A stretch of 26,452 bases of DNA from Desulfobacteraceae bacterium. Its GTDB lineage: Bacteria > Desulfobacterota > Desulfobacteria > Desulfobacterales > Desulfosalsimonadaceae. Below, one piece after another: positions 1 to 7,096 of the stretch. The stretch is from positions 1 to 26,452 of the forward strand of contig PUOB01000404.1 of assembly GCA_003551985.1 (NCBI GenBank). Reading direction: 5' to 3'. A model generated the notes under the pieces. It did not search any database. It worked only from the letters and a program-made list of their open reading frames with translations, and was not told the DNA's origin. Each line of letters starts with the position of its first letter. Within the stretch, counting starts at the first letter, position 1. The position numbers and the translations under genes are program-made.

Positions 1-1
1 A

Positions 2-331
2 CACGCTCAGGAGGTCGAGGGGCTTAAGGCCCTGTATAAGGATGCCAACCGCCGATTCTGGCAATCCGCGAAAGCGGAGCTTTTCGAAAAAACAGAAAAA
101 AGCCGTTACAGGCTTGGGGATATTGACATCGAGCTTCCCGGGCGCCTGAAAAACTTCCTGGCTGCGGAATACAAGCATGAATTCAAACGCCGGGGATACG
201 CGGGAGACAAAAAAAAGGAAAAGCAATACCGCGATACGCTAAAGGCCATCGATGCGCCCGTAACGTGTGATTTTTTGATTGAATTCATGTTTAAACGGGT
301 TTGCTATGCCATGTACAAATCCATAGATTAA
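2..331 (+). CDS. C-terminal fragment of an unrecognised protein (5' end outside window)
   Basis: The frame is open from base 2, without a start codon, to a TAA at 329-331, giving 109 residues of a protein that begins outside the window. The fragment is strongly charged, rich in Lys, Arg and Glu, with no membrane segment. It contains the run FEKTEKSRYRLGDIDIELPG near residues 32-51 and ends in CDFLIEFMFKRVCYAMYKSID. I do not recognise the family. Its stop overlaps the stop of the convergent Hpt gene: the palindrome TTAA at 328-331 serves as TAA on both strands. Coding status is supported by the long open frame in a compact genome and by absence of a better ORF here. Confidence 0.6.
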   Translation, partial: HAQEVEGLKALYKDANRRFWQSAKAELFEKTEKSRYRLGDIDIELPGRLKNFLAAEYKHEFKRRGYAGDKKKEKQYRDTLKAIDAPVTCDFLIEFMFKRVCYAMYKSID

Positions 332-696
332 CCAAACGCACTTATAATATCCGTTCGCAGAACCTCGATGAGTTCATCGATGGCCGGCCGGATCATCCGG
401 TGGCAGGACAGAACAGTCCCCATGTCATTGTTTTTGGCCGCTACCTCAATGAGGCCGGCAATGTAACGGATCCTTTCAGCGGAAAGATTCGATGCCGACC
501 CCTTCAATGAATGGGCCTCCTTCTCGATTTCAGAGCCCAGGCCGCTATTGACGGCATCATCCAGGGAGACGAGTTTTTCCCTGACATCCGAAATGAAAAG
601 CATGGCCAACTCCACCGCCAGTTCGTGATCGTCATCCAGGCGCGACATCAGGTCCGCCTTGTCAAGAACCGGTTTTTCTTTAACAGCGTCTTCCAT
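328..696 (-). CDS. Hpt (histidine phosphotransfer) domain protein
   Basis: A 122-residue single-domain phosphotransfer protein. Hpt proteins relay phosphate between hybrid kinases and response regulators in multistep phosphorelays in the cytoplasm. The signature is EAHSLKGSASNLSA around residues 60-73, with the phospho-accepting His at 62 in the usual H-x-L-K-G-S/A-A context, in an all-helical sequence of normal Hpt length. It is the last gene of the lnt-prfB-thiEL-PPC-manC operon. The start lies 5 nt after the manC stop, with an AGAGG ribosome site overlapping the manC end. No kinase or receiver partner is encoded in the window, so its phosphorelay cannot be named. The family call is firm; the role within this operon is unknown. 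Confidence 0.88.
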   Translation of the reverse strand: MEDAVKEKPVLDKADLMSRLDDDHELAVELAMLFISDVREKLVSLDDAVNSGLGSEIEKEAHSLKGSASNLSAERIRYIAGLIEVAAKNNDMGTVLSCHRMIRPAIDELIEVLRTDIISAFG

Positions 697-701
697 TGTC
701 G

Positions 702-2105
702 TCAGCCTCTGAAATGTTCCACCGCCCCGTTTCCCGCTGCAAAAATCTCCATGAAGACGAGGGGGTTATCCTGGTGATTGTCAAATACCACATCACTTTC
801 AGGGTCAATGTGTATGGCGGCATCCTTATCGGCAGGAACAAGCTCACCTGATTTTTTAAGGGTTCCCTTCCCGTGGGAAAGGACCCAGTGCAAAACGCGG
901 TTCTCAGGGGTGTAAACGCTGAGGGACGACTGGTCATTGACCGTCACCCGACGCACCACGGTTTTTTCATCCCTGAAAAGCGTCTGCACGCTGCCCCACC
1001 GGTAAAACGTCTCCCCATGCCGGATGGCTTCCACCCGGCCTTGCGCCTGGAGTTCATCCACGATGGCCTTGACGTCCTGCCCGCGTCCGCGCTCCGCCAC
1101 CAGGACGGCATCCTGGCTTTCAACCACAATGGCATCGTTCATGCCGAGCACGGCCACAAGGCGGCTTTCGGCAAAAACAAGGCAGCCGTTGTTATCATGG
1201 CCGAAAACATCCCCCCTTATGACATTGCCGCCGGCATCCTTGATGCCGAGGTCCCAAAGCGCATCCCAAGACCCCACATCACTCCATCCGGCATCAAACG
1301 GGACCATGACGGCGCGGCGCGTCTTTTCCATGACGGCGTAATCCACGGAATCCGATGGGCACGCCGAAAAGGCCGCCGAATCAAGCATGAACGCATCCCC
1401 GTCAACCCGCCCTCCGTCAATCGAACTGCGGCAGGCCGCCAGGATTTCAGGGGAAAGCGAAGCCATTTCCGCTATGATATCCGCCGCCCGAAACATGAAC
1501 ATGCCGGAGTTCCAGCAATACTTGCCCGACTCGACGTATTGACGGGCCGCAGGAAGGTCCGGTTTTTCAACGAACTCGTAAATCTCGAACGCTTCGTGCC
1601 GGTTTTCATCATCGCAGGTGACGGGGGAGCCCTTTTGAATATAACCATACCCCGTTTCCGGTGACTGCGGAACCACCCCGAAGGTTACCAAAGAACCCTG
1701 GCCGGCAAAACAGGCCGCCGCATCAAGGGCCTGGTGAAACTTTTCAACATCGGGTATGATGTGGTCCGCGGGAAGCACCAATATCCGGGCATCGTTGTTC
1801 GCATTTGCCGCCATCAGGGCCGATACGGCTACCGCCGGCGCTGTATTTCGTCCTGCCGGCTCAAGCACCAGCGAATGGGGCTTGACACCAATTTCCTTCA
1901 ACTGGGCGGCAATGGTGTGACGATACGCGTCATTGCATATAATGATCGGATCGGCAACGCCCTCGGCCCCGATGACCCTGGCGATGGTCTGCTGGAGAAG
2001 CGTCTGCCCCCCGGACAGGTTCAACAGCTGCTTGGGGTAAAGCTGCCGGGAAAGCGGCCAGAGCCGGGTTCCGGACCCGCCGGCTAAGATTACGGGAATT
2101 ATCAT
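702..2105 (-). CDS. manC: Mannose-1-phosphate guanylyltransferase (ManC/AlgA type) with degenerate isomerase cupin
   Basis: Makes GDP-mannose from mannose-1-phosphate and GTP for surface polysaccharide synthesis. The nucleotidyltransferase signature LAGGSGTRLWPLSR (residues 7-20) followed by PKQ is intact, as is FVEKP further on. Total length (467 residues) matches bifunctional ManC/AlgA proteins, which carry a C-terminal phosphomannose isomerase cupin. Here the cupin is recognisable from YRWGSVQTLF onward, but the metal-binding block that normally reads LSLQMHHHRAEHW is LSVYTPENRVLHW (residues about 395-407), and the later IPLG..H position is also lost. I infer a guanylyltransferase without isomerase activity. 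The chosen ATG at 2105 has GAGG 6 nt upstream. An alternative ATG at 2117 overlaps the previous stop as ATGA and adds four residues. Confidence 0.9.
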   Translation of the reverse strand: MIIPVILAGGSGTRLWPLSRQLYPKQLLNLSGGQTLLQQTIARVIGAEGVADPIIICNDAYRHTIAAQLKEIGVKPHSLVLEPAGRNTAPAVAVSALMAANANNDARILVLPADHIIPDVEKFHQALDAAACFAGQGSLVTFGVVPQSPETGYGYIQKGSPVTCDDENRHEAFEIYEFVEKPDLPAARQYVESGKYCWNSGMFMFRAADIIAEMASLSPEILAACRSSIDGGRVDGDAFMLDSAAFSACPSDSVDYAVMEKTRRAVMVPFDAGWSDVGSWDALWDLGIKDAGGNVIRGDVFGHDNNGCLVFAESRLVAVLGMNDAIVVESQDAVLVAERGRGQDVKAIVDELQAQGRVEAIRHGETFYRWGSVQTLFRDEKTVVRRVTVNDQSSLSVYTPENRVLHWVLSHGKGTLKKSGELVPADKDAAIHIDPESDVVFDNHQDNPLVFMEIFAAGNGAVEHFRG

Positions 2106-2113
2106 GGTCAACC

Positions 2114-2569
2114 TCATTTACTGGAAAGCATTGAAAGCAAAGCAAAACCGGTAGCGGGGTCGTGCTTGCGCACGGCACGTGTATCCGTCAGCTCAAACAA
2201 AACCGCCTCCATCACGTGCCAGACCTTTACGCCCGTACGAACGCATCCGGTAATGGTTCTGTCGCTTCTGCCGCATGCCATGTGCATGTGAAGCACAGGA
2301 CGGCCATTTTCGTCCGGAAAAAGCGTCCCGGTGCCGGCCACCTCGTTTACGTCCTCAAGCACCGTGGTCATGGGGACGATGGTGTCCGGGCGCCCTTCTT
2401 GCGGTCCGACGACCAGACGGCTGCCTCTGTCCGCACCGCCCAGGATCACCAGCGCTCCGGCTTTTACGTTATTTTCGGCGGCAAGCGCCTCAATGGCGTC
2501 GTGCACCACGTCCCCGTCCTCGAGCCGGATCACGAACACCCGGCCGAACCGGGCTTCTGAATACTGCAT
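2114..2569 (-). CDS. PPC (DUF296) domain protein
   Basis: A 151-residue protein made almost entirely of a PPC/DUF296 domain, a fold shared by plant AT-hook proteins and many bacterial and archaeal stand-alone proteins. Visible hallmarks are the N-terminal FVIRLEDGDVVHDAIEALAAENNV, a central GALVILGGADR, and LHMHMACGRSDRTITGCV, which corresponds to the conserved His-rich strand. Stand-alone bacterial members have no well-established function; DNA binding is often annotated but is not evident here because there is no AT hook. It begins one base after the thiE-thiL stop, with AAAGGA inside the end of that gene, and its TGA overlaps the alternative manC ATG, so it sits inside a translationally coupled operon. 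Confidence 0.85.
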   Translation of the reverse strand: MQYSEARFGRVFVIRLEDGDVVHDAIEALAAENNVKAGALVILGGADRGSRLVVGPQEGRPDTIVPMTTVLEDVNEVAGTGTLFPDENGRPVLHMHMACGRSDRTITGCVRTGVKVWHVMEAVLFELTDTRAVRKHDPATGFALLSMLSSK

Positions 2570-2570
2570 G

Positions 2571-4175
2571 TTATATTCCTTTACCGTTTAAAGCGCCTTT
2601 CGCAGAGCCTCCGCCATGCCGGTAGGACGTCGTTCCGTCGGGTACGCCCATACACAATCGATCTTCCTTTGGCACAATGCGCCCCACCTGGTGGACGCTG
2701 CCAAGCCCGCGGGCAACGCTTTCAAAAACCGCGGGGCTGCATGCAAACAACAATTCATAATCATCCCCCCCGGCCAGTATCCGGCTTGCCGGGTCAAGCC
2801 CGTATTTATCGCAGTAGGCTGCAAGCTGCGGATGAACGGCCAGCATGGACGGCTCAAACCGGACGCTCACGCCGGAACGCGACGCGATGTGGCACGCATC
2901 CCCGTATAGCCCGTCACTGATATCCATGACACAGGAAACCCCGTTTGAATAGAGGACATCCGCCGCGTCAAACCGGGCCTTCGGGCGCTTGTAAGCCTCA
3001 ATCAGCGATGGAAAGGAAAAATCCCCACTGCCGAGACATTCCAGTCCGGACCGGGCAAGTCCCAGCGGTCCGGTCGCGTAAAGGCCGTCCCCCGGCACGG
3101 CTGCGTCGCGCCTGGGAAAAATATCCCTTCCAGCCCCTGCCGCAAAAAGGTCAAGGGCGAAAACCGCCCCAGAAGAGAGGTTCCCGCCGGCCAGGGCCGC
3201 ACCGTGATCCACCAGCGCGGCATCGATTCCCCTGTAGAGTTCAATGACATCTTCCTCGGCCATTTCAGCCGGCAGGCAGAGATTGACAAAAAGCCCCACG
3301 GGGAACGCATAGGATGCGGCAAGGTCGCTGAACGTGATCTCGACCGCCCGTTTCCCGATTTCCGCCATGGACTGCCAATGCCTGCGGAAATGAATCGATT
3401 CACGCTGGGTATCGGTTGTAAAGACGGGATTTTCGATGTCCCTGAAAAGGGCGGCGTCATCACCGGGGGGGACCGCCATAAAGGATGGATTGGCGGCCGA
3501 GCGGCAAGCGCCCACAAGGCGGTCTATGAGCTCGAATTCATCCGTCCAGGGGGTTTTTAATTCCCTGGGCGGACATCCGCATACAGTCCCCAGGGAAAGT
3601 GCATTGCCCAGGGGGTCGGCCGCCCGCGATATGGTGCTGATCACCGCGACCCCGGCAGCGCCGGCGGAAAAACAGGGCCCGGCGTTATCCGCGTTGATGC
3701 CCCCGATGGCAACCACCGGCAACGGGGATTGCCGTACAACCGCCTCGAGCCCGCCCGGTCCGATGACCGGACTGGCGTCCGTTTTGGTCGCGGTTGAAAA
3801 AACCGGGCCGGTGCCGATATAATCACAGCTTGAAAGATCGGTTTTTGAAAGCTCGTCCAGTGTTGACACGGATGCGCCGACAATGGCATACCGGCCCAGT
3901 ATCCTGCGGGCCAGGGCGTGTTCCTCGTCCGATTGGCCAAGGTGAACCCCGTCTGCATCAACCGCGCGGGCCAGCATGATATCGTCGTTTATAACAAAGG
4001 AAACCCGGTTGATCCGGCATAACCGGCGGACCGCCGAGAGGGTTTCGAAATCATGGGGCGTAAAATGCTTGTTGCGGTACTGTACCATTGTGGCACCGGC
4101 CATAATGGCGATTTCCACCTGCCTTTCCATGGGGAGGGCGGCATCCGGATCCACAATAAAATAAAACCGGCTCAT
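2571..4175 (-). CDS. Fused thiamine-phosphate synthase / thiamine-monophosphate kinase (ThiE-ThiL)
   Basis: A 534-residue fusion covering the last two steps of thiamine diphosphate synthesis: ThiE joins the pyrimidine and thiazole to give thiamine phosphate, and ThiL phosphorylates that to the diphosphate. The ThiE half (about 1-205) shows MVQYRNKHF (30-38), DADGVHLGQSD (73-83), YIGTGPVFSTATKTDA (119-134) and VVAIGGI (154-160). The ThiL half (about 210-534) shows GDDAAL (238-243), TFSDLAA (281-287), GGNLSSG (330-336), MDISDGL (417-423) and GGDDYELLF (469-477). The frame is continuous through the junction. The frame stays open upstream of 4175 only because it overlaps prfB in another frame; ATG 4175 has AAGGAA upstream and begins the canonical ThiE sequence. 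It lies 16 nt after prfB. Confidence 0.93.
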   Translation of the reverse strand: MSRFYFIVDPDAALPMERQVEIAIMAGATMVQYRNKHFTPHDFETLSAVRRLCRINRVSFVINDDIMLARAVDADGVHLGQSDEEHALARRILGRYAIVGASVSTLDELSKTDLSSCDYIGTGPVFSTATKTDASPVIGPGGLEAVVRQSPLPVVAIGGINADNAGPCFSAGAAGVAVISTISRAADPLGNALSLGTVCGCPPRELKTPWTDEFELIDRLVGACRSAANPSFMAVPPGDDAALFRDIENPVFTTDTQRESIHFRRHWQSMAEIGKRAVEITFSDLAASYAFPVGLFVNLCLPAEMAEEDVIELYRGIDAALVDHGAALAGGNLSSGAVFALDLFAAGAGRDIFPRRDAAVPGDGLYATGPLGLARSGLECLGSGDFSFPSLIEAYKRPKARFDAADVLYSNGVSCVMDISDGLYGDACHIASRSGVSVRFEPSMLAVHPQLAAYCDKYGLDPASRILAGGDDYELLFACSPAVFESVARGLGSVHQVGRIVPKEDRLCMGVPDGTTSYRHGGGSAKGALNGKGI

Positions 4176-4191
4176 GCGCTTATTCCTTAAA

Positions 4192-5299
4192 TCAACCCAC
4201 GTCGGCGTTTTCCGAGAGGAGCACCTTTTCGATGAACGGATCGATGCCCCCGTCGAGCACGGCGTCCACGTTGCCGATGTCCATGTTGATGCGGTGGTCC
4301 TTGACCATCTGGTAGGGATTGAGCACATAGGACCGGATCTGGCTGCCCCACGCGATATCCTCCTTGCCTTCATGGATGGATTGGAGCTTCTCTTCCTGCT
4401 TTTGCTTTTCATGCTGGTAAAGGCGCGCCCGCAAAACCTTCATTGCTTTTTCGCGGTTTCGAAGCTGCGATTTTTCCTGCTGGCACTGGGCCACGATCCC
4501 CGTCGGATAATGGGTGATGCGGACTGCGGAAGACGTTTTGTTGACATGCTGCCCCCCGGCCCCGCTCGCCCGGTAAGTATCTATACGGATGTCGTTTTCC
4601 TCGATTTGAATGATGATGTCATCTTCAATCTCCGGGTATACAAAAACGGATGCAAAAGAGGTATGCCGCTTGCCGCTCGCATTGAACGGGGAAATCCGGA
4701 CCAGCCGGTGAACGCCGGATTCCACCTTCAAATACCCGAAGGCGTTTTGACCTTTCACGTTGAATGTCACGCTCTTGATGCCCGCCTCGTCGCCTTCCTG
4801 GAAATCCATCAATTCAACGGCATACCCCTTGTTTTCACACCAGCGGCTGTACATTCGAAACAGCATCTGCACCCAGTCCTGGGAGTCGGTCCCGCCCGCA
4901 CCCGCGTTGATGGAAACAATCGCGTTGCGGCCGTCATCTTCGCCGTTTAACATCGCCTGGAGGGAAAAGTCCCGAAGCTTTTTTTCCAGCTGTTCGACCT
5001 GGCGGCCGGCTTCGGCCATGGTTTTATCGTCCGATTCCTCCTCGGCCAGCTCGATGAGAACGTCACAGTCTTCGACCCGGGCGTAAAGGTCCTGCCAGCT
5101 CTCAACCCGGCCGCTCAGAAAAGCCCTTTCCTTTAAAAGGGTTTTCGCTTTTTCAGGATCATGCCACAGGTTTTCATCCTCTAAGGCCTTCCCCAATTCG
5201 GCAAGCCGCTGTGTTTTGCCGTCAACGTCAAAGATACTCCCGCAGTTGTTCAAGGGTTTGATAAAAGCCTTTCACCTGTTCCTTAAGCTCGCTTGTCAT
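4192..5299 (-). CDS. prfB: Peptide chain release factor 2, with programmed +1 frameshift
   Basis: RF2 releases the finished peptide at UGA and UAA codons. Translation starts at ATG 5299 (GGAGG 8 nt upstream), reads 23 codons to CTT (5233-5231), meets in-frame TGA (5230-5228), and must shift +1 to GAC at 5229 to continue, giving 368 residues, close to the usual RF2 length. The downstream frame carries the codon-recognition tripeptide SPF (RISPFNASGKRHTSF) and the GGQ peptidyl-hydrolysis motif (RASGAGGQHVNKTSSAVRITH). The natural terminator is also TGA. The start overlaps the end of lnt by 17 nt. A caller that ignores the frameshift would truncate the protein to begin near 5253. Confidence 0.96.
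5227..5242 (-). promoter_or_regulatory. prfB programmed frameshift site (autoregulatory)
   Basis: Reading the minus strand, the site is CGGGAGTATCTTTGAC: a Shine-Dalgarno-like GGGAG, a three-base spacer, the slippery CTT and the in-frame TGA followed by C. It matches the well-studied E. coli arrangement (AGGGGG TAT CTT TGA C) almost base for base. When RF2 is scarce the ribosome pauses at TGA and slips +1, so RF2 level controls its own synthesis. Confidence 0.95.
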
Positions 5300-6884
5300 T
5301 TTGTTTTCCTCCGTACATGGTTCTATTTCGCCTGATTCCCACCGCCAGCATCAGCAAGGAAACCGCCATGCAGGCAGCGGGAAACAGGTGTGCGTGTCTG
5401 GTATAAAACGTTTGTTCGCCGGCGACCACCGGTACGGTCCGGCTGATGGTCGTTGTTTCAAACAGACCCGTTTGCGCCGTTACCCTGCCCGCCGGGTCCA
5501 CGAAAGCACTTATCCCGGTGTTTGCGGATCGTATAAGCGCCCTTCGGTTTTCAACGCTGCGGAATACAGCCATTGAAAAATGCTGGTACGGGCCGGCCGT
5601 TTTCCCGAACCACGCATCGTTTGTAATATTGATAATCAGGCTGCCGCCGTTTTCAACCATCTTTGCCGAAAGATGCGGAAATATGATTTCATAGCATATC
5701 TGCACACCCAGATCCGTGTTTTCCATGGAAAGCACCTGTCCTGCGCGGCCAGGTTTGAAATCCCCGGCGGAATGGACGAGCCGCTCAACGAACGGCAGCT
5801 TGTCCCCGAACGGTACGTATTCACCGAAGGGAACCAGGTGCACCTTGTCATAACTTCCCGACAACCGGGCTTTTGGATCCACCAGGTACGCAGTATTGTA
5901 AAAATGCAATTCGTCCGTATCATGATCGTACTCAAACGCCGGGCTTCCGATTAAAAACCAGGTCTCCATGCGGCTGATCGCCTCGAGGACCCTGCTCGTA
6001 TGCCGCTCTTCCTGCAGAAAATAAAAAGGTGTAGCCGTTTCGGGCCATACAATCAGCCCGGGTTCCGAGTTCATGGTTTTGCCGGACAGGTCAATGTATT
6101 TTTCCACGATGGCAGTAACGTACTTTTCGTCCCATTTCAAGGACTGCTTGATATTGCCCTGGACCACCGATACGTTCAGGCTGTCCGAAGCGGCCGCGAT
6201 CCGGTCCGTTTCAGACAGTTTATAACGCCCGTATCCCGTATTCAATAAAAAGATCGCGGCGATAAAAATGATGCCGAAAACGGCGACACCCCGGCCGGCC
6301 GGATTGTTTTGCCAGCGCACCCCCCCCGCATACAGCAAAACGACAAAAAAAGCGGCATTGATTGCCGCCACGAACCCCGATACGCCATAAACGCCTAAAA
6401 TATCAGAGATCTGTATAAGATGCAAATAATTGTACTGGCTGTAACCGATCAGGCCCCACGGAAACCCCGTAAAAAGAAAGGTCCTTGCGTATTCAAGCGA
6501 CACCCAGAACACGGGAACCGCCAAAACCAGGGAAACCGGCCGTTTTGCCGCGGCGGTGACAAGCATCGAAAAAACGGCAAAATAGAGGGCCAGGTAAAAC
6601 GCAAGGAGCAAAAGGGCGCCGATGCTCAGCCAGACGGGCAGATGGCCGTATTGATGCATGGTGGGCACCAGCCAGTACAGCAGTGTTACAAAGTGGACAA
6701 ACCCCGCCAGGAGCCCCAGGTAAAAGGCCTCCTTGACCGTGGCGTTTCTCAGTCCCAAAAGCAGAAGGGCAAGGGCGAACCAGGCCAGAAAGCCGATACC
6801 GATATTGTCAAATGCACCGGTAAGGGCGGCGGCGGCGGCGACGCTCCAGAATATGCGGCCTGTCTTTTCGGGGTTGAAGGGCAT
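5283..6884 (-). CDS. lnt: Apolipoprotein N-acyltransferase
   Basis: An inner-membrane enzyme that adds the third acyl chain, taken from phospholipid, to the N-terminal Cys of lipoproteins. The 533-residue protein has several N-terminal hydrophobic segments (about residues 12-215), then a periplasmic nitrilase-like domain and one C-terminal hydrophobic segment near 500-520. The catalytic triad is visible: Glu282 in VWPETATP, Lys347 in YDKVHLVPFGEYVP and Cys397 in GVQICYEIIFP. It is the first gene of the minus-strand operon, and its end overlaps prfB by 17 nt. No Shine-Dalgarno sequence precedes the ATG; the space is taken by a 7-bp tandem repeat. Confidence 0.96.
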   Translation of the reverse strand: MPFNPEKTGRIFWSVAAAAALTGAFDNIGIGFLAWFALALLLLGLRNATVKEAFYLGLLAGFVHFVTLLYWLVPTMHQYGHLPVWLSIGALLLLAFYLALYFAVFSMLVTAAAKRPVSLVLAVPVFWVSLEYARTFLFTGFPWGLIGYSQYNYLHLIQISDILGVYGVSGFVAAINAAFFVVLLYAGGVRWQNNPAGRGVAVFGIIFIAAIFLLNTGYGRYKLSETDRIAAASDSLNVSVVQGNIKQSLKWDEKYVTAIVEKYIDLSGKTMNSEPGLIVWPETATPFYFLQEERHTSRVLEAISRMETWFLIGSPAFEYDHDTDELHFYNTAYLVDPKARLSGSYDKVHLVPFGEYVPFGDKLPFVERLVHSAGDFKPGRAGQVLSMENTDLGVQICYEIIFPHLSAKMVENGGSLIINITNDAWFGKTAGPYQHFSMAVFRSVENRRALIRSANTGISAFVDPAGRVTAQTGLFETTTISRTVPVVAGEQTFYTRHAHLFPAACMAVSLLMLAVGIRRNRTMYGGKQNDKRA

Positions 6885-6887
6885 GGT

Positions 6888-6913
6888 GGTTGTCGGTTGT
6901 CGGTTGTCGGTTG
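6888..6913. repeat. Heptanucleotide tandem repeat in the lnt 5' leader
   Basis: Three full copies of GGTTGTC (plus strand) and a five-base partial copy lie between the predicted lnt promoter and its ATG, which begins three bases away. The lnt leader is therefore mostly (GACAACC)n and has no recognisable ribosome binding site. Confidence 0.85.
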
Positions 6914-6927
6914 AGAGATAAATGGTA

Positions 6928-6957
6928 AGTATATCATACTAAGGAAGCATGGAGCAA
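6928..6957 (-). promoter_or_regulatory. Candidate sigma-70 promoter of the lnt operon
   Basis: On the minus strand, TTGCTC (6957-6952) and TATACT (6933-6928) are separated by 18 bp, placing transcription start near 6921, about 36 nt before the lnt ATG. This is the only intergenic space upstream of the six-gene operon. The hexamers are good but not perfect. Confidence 0.5.
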
Positions 6958-6983
6958 TACGTAATGACGGGGGTCGGGCGACA

Positions 6984-7018
6984 AAAAGGGGATTGTGGGA
7001 TACCCACAACCCCCTTTT
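6984..7018 (-). terminator. Rho-independent terminator of the lipid-reduction operon
   Basis: Long hairpin: AAAAGGGG-A-TTGTGGG (6984-6999), loop ATA, CCCACAA-C-CCCCTTTT (7003-7018), with a single A/C mismatch. Read on the minus strand it lies about 80 nt after the reductase stop and is followed by a run of T (plus-strand A at 6983-6987). The A/T flanks could let it work in both directions. Confidence 0.85.
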
Positions 7019-7096
7019 AAAAAAAATGAAAGCAATTTGACAACGCGAAGCGTTTTGGACGCCGCGTGAGGCAGAATTCAGGCTTGAAACAAATCG

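Noticed and set aside
873..1664. A long + strand open frame of 263 codons opposite manC
   Set aside because: It mirrors the antisense frame of a strongly supported gene, has no ribosome site, and encodes no recognisable domain.
4176..4412. N-terminal 79-codon extension of the thiE-thiL frame
   Set aside because: It is an out-of-frame reading of the end of prfB (low-complexity Ser/Arg/Thr), and the canonical ThiE start with a ribosome site is at 4175.
5228..5230. In-frame TGA that might make prfB a pseudogene
   Set aside because: The context is the conserved programmed frameshift signal of RF2 genes, so the gene is intact.
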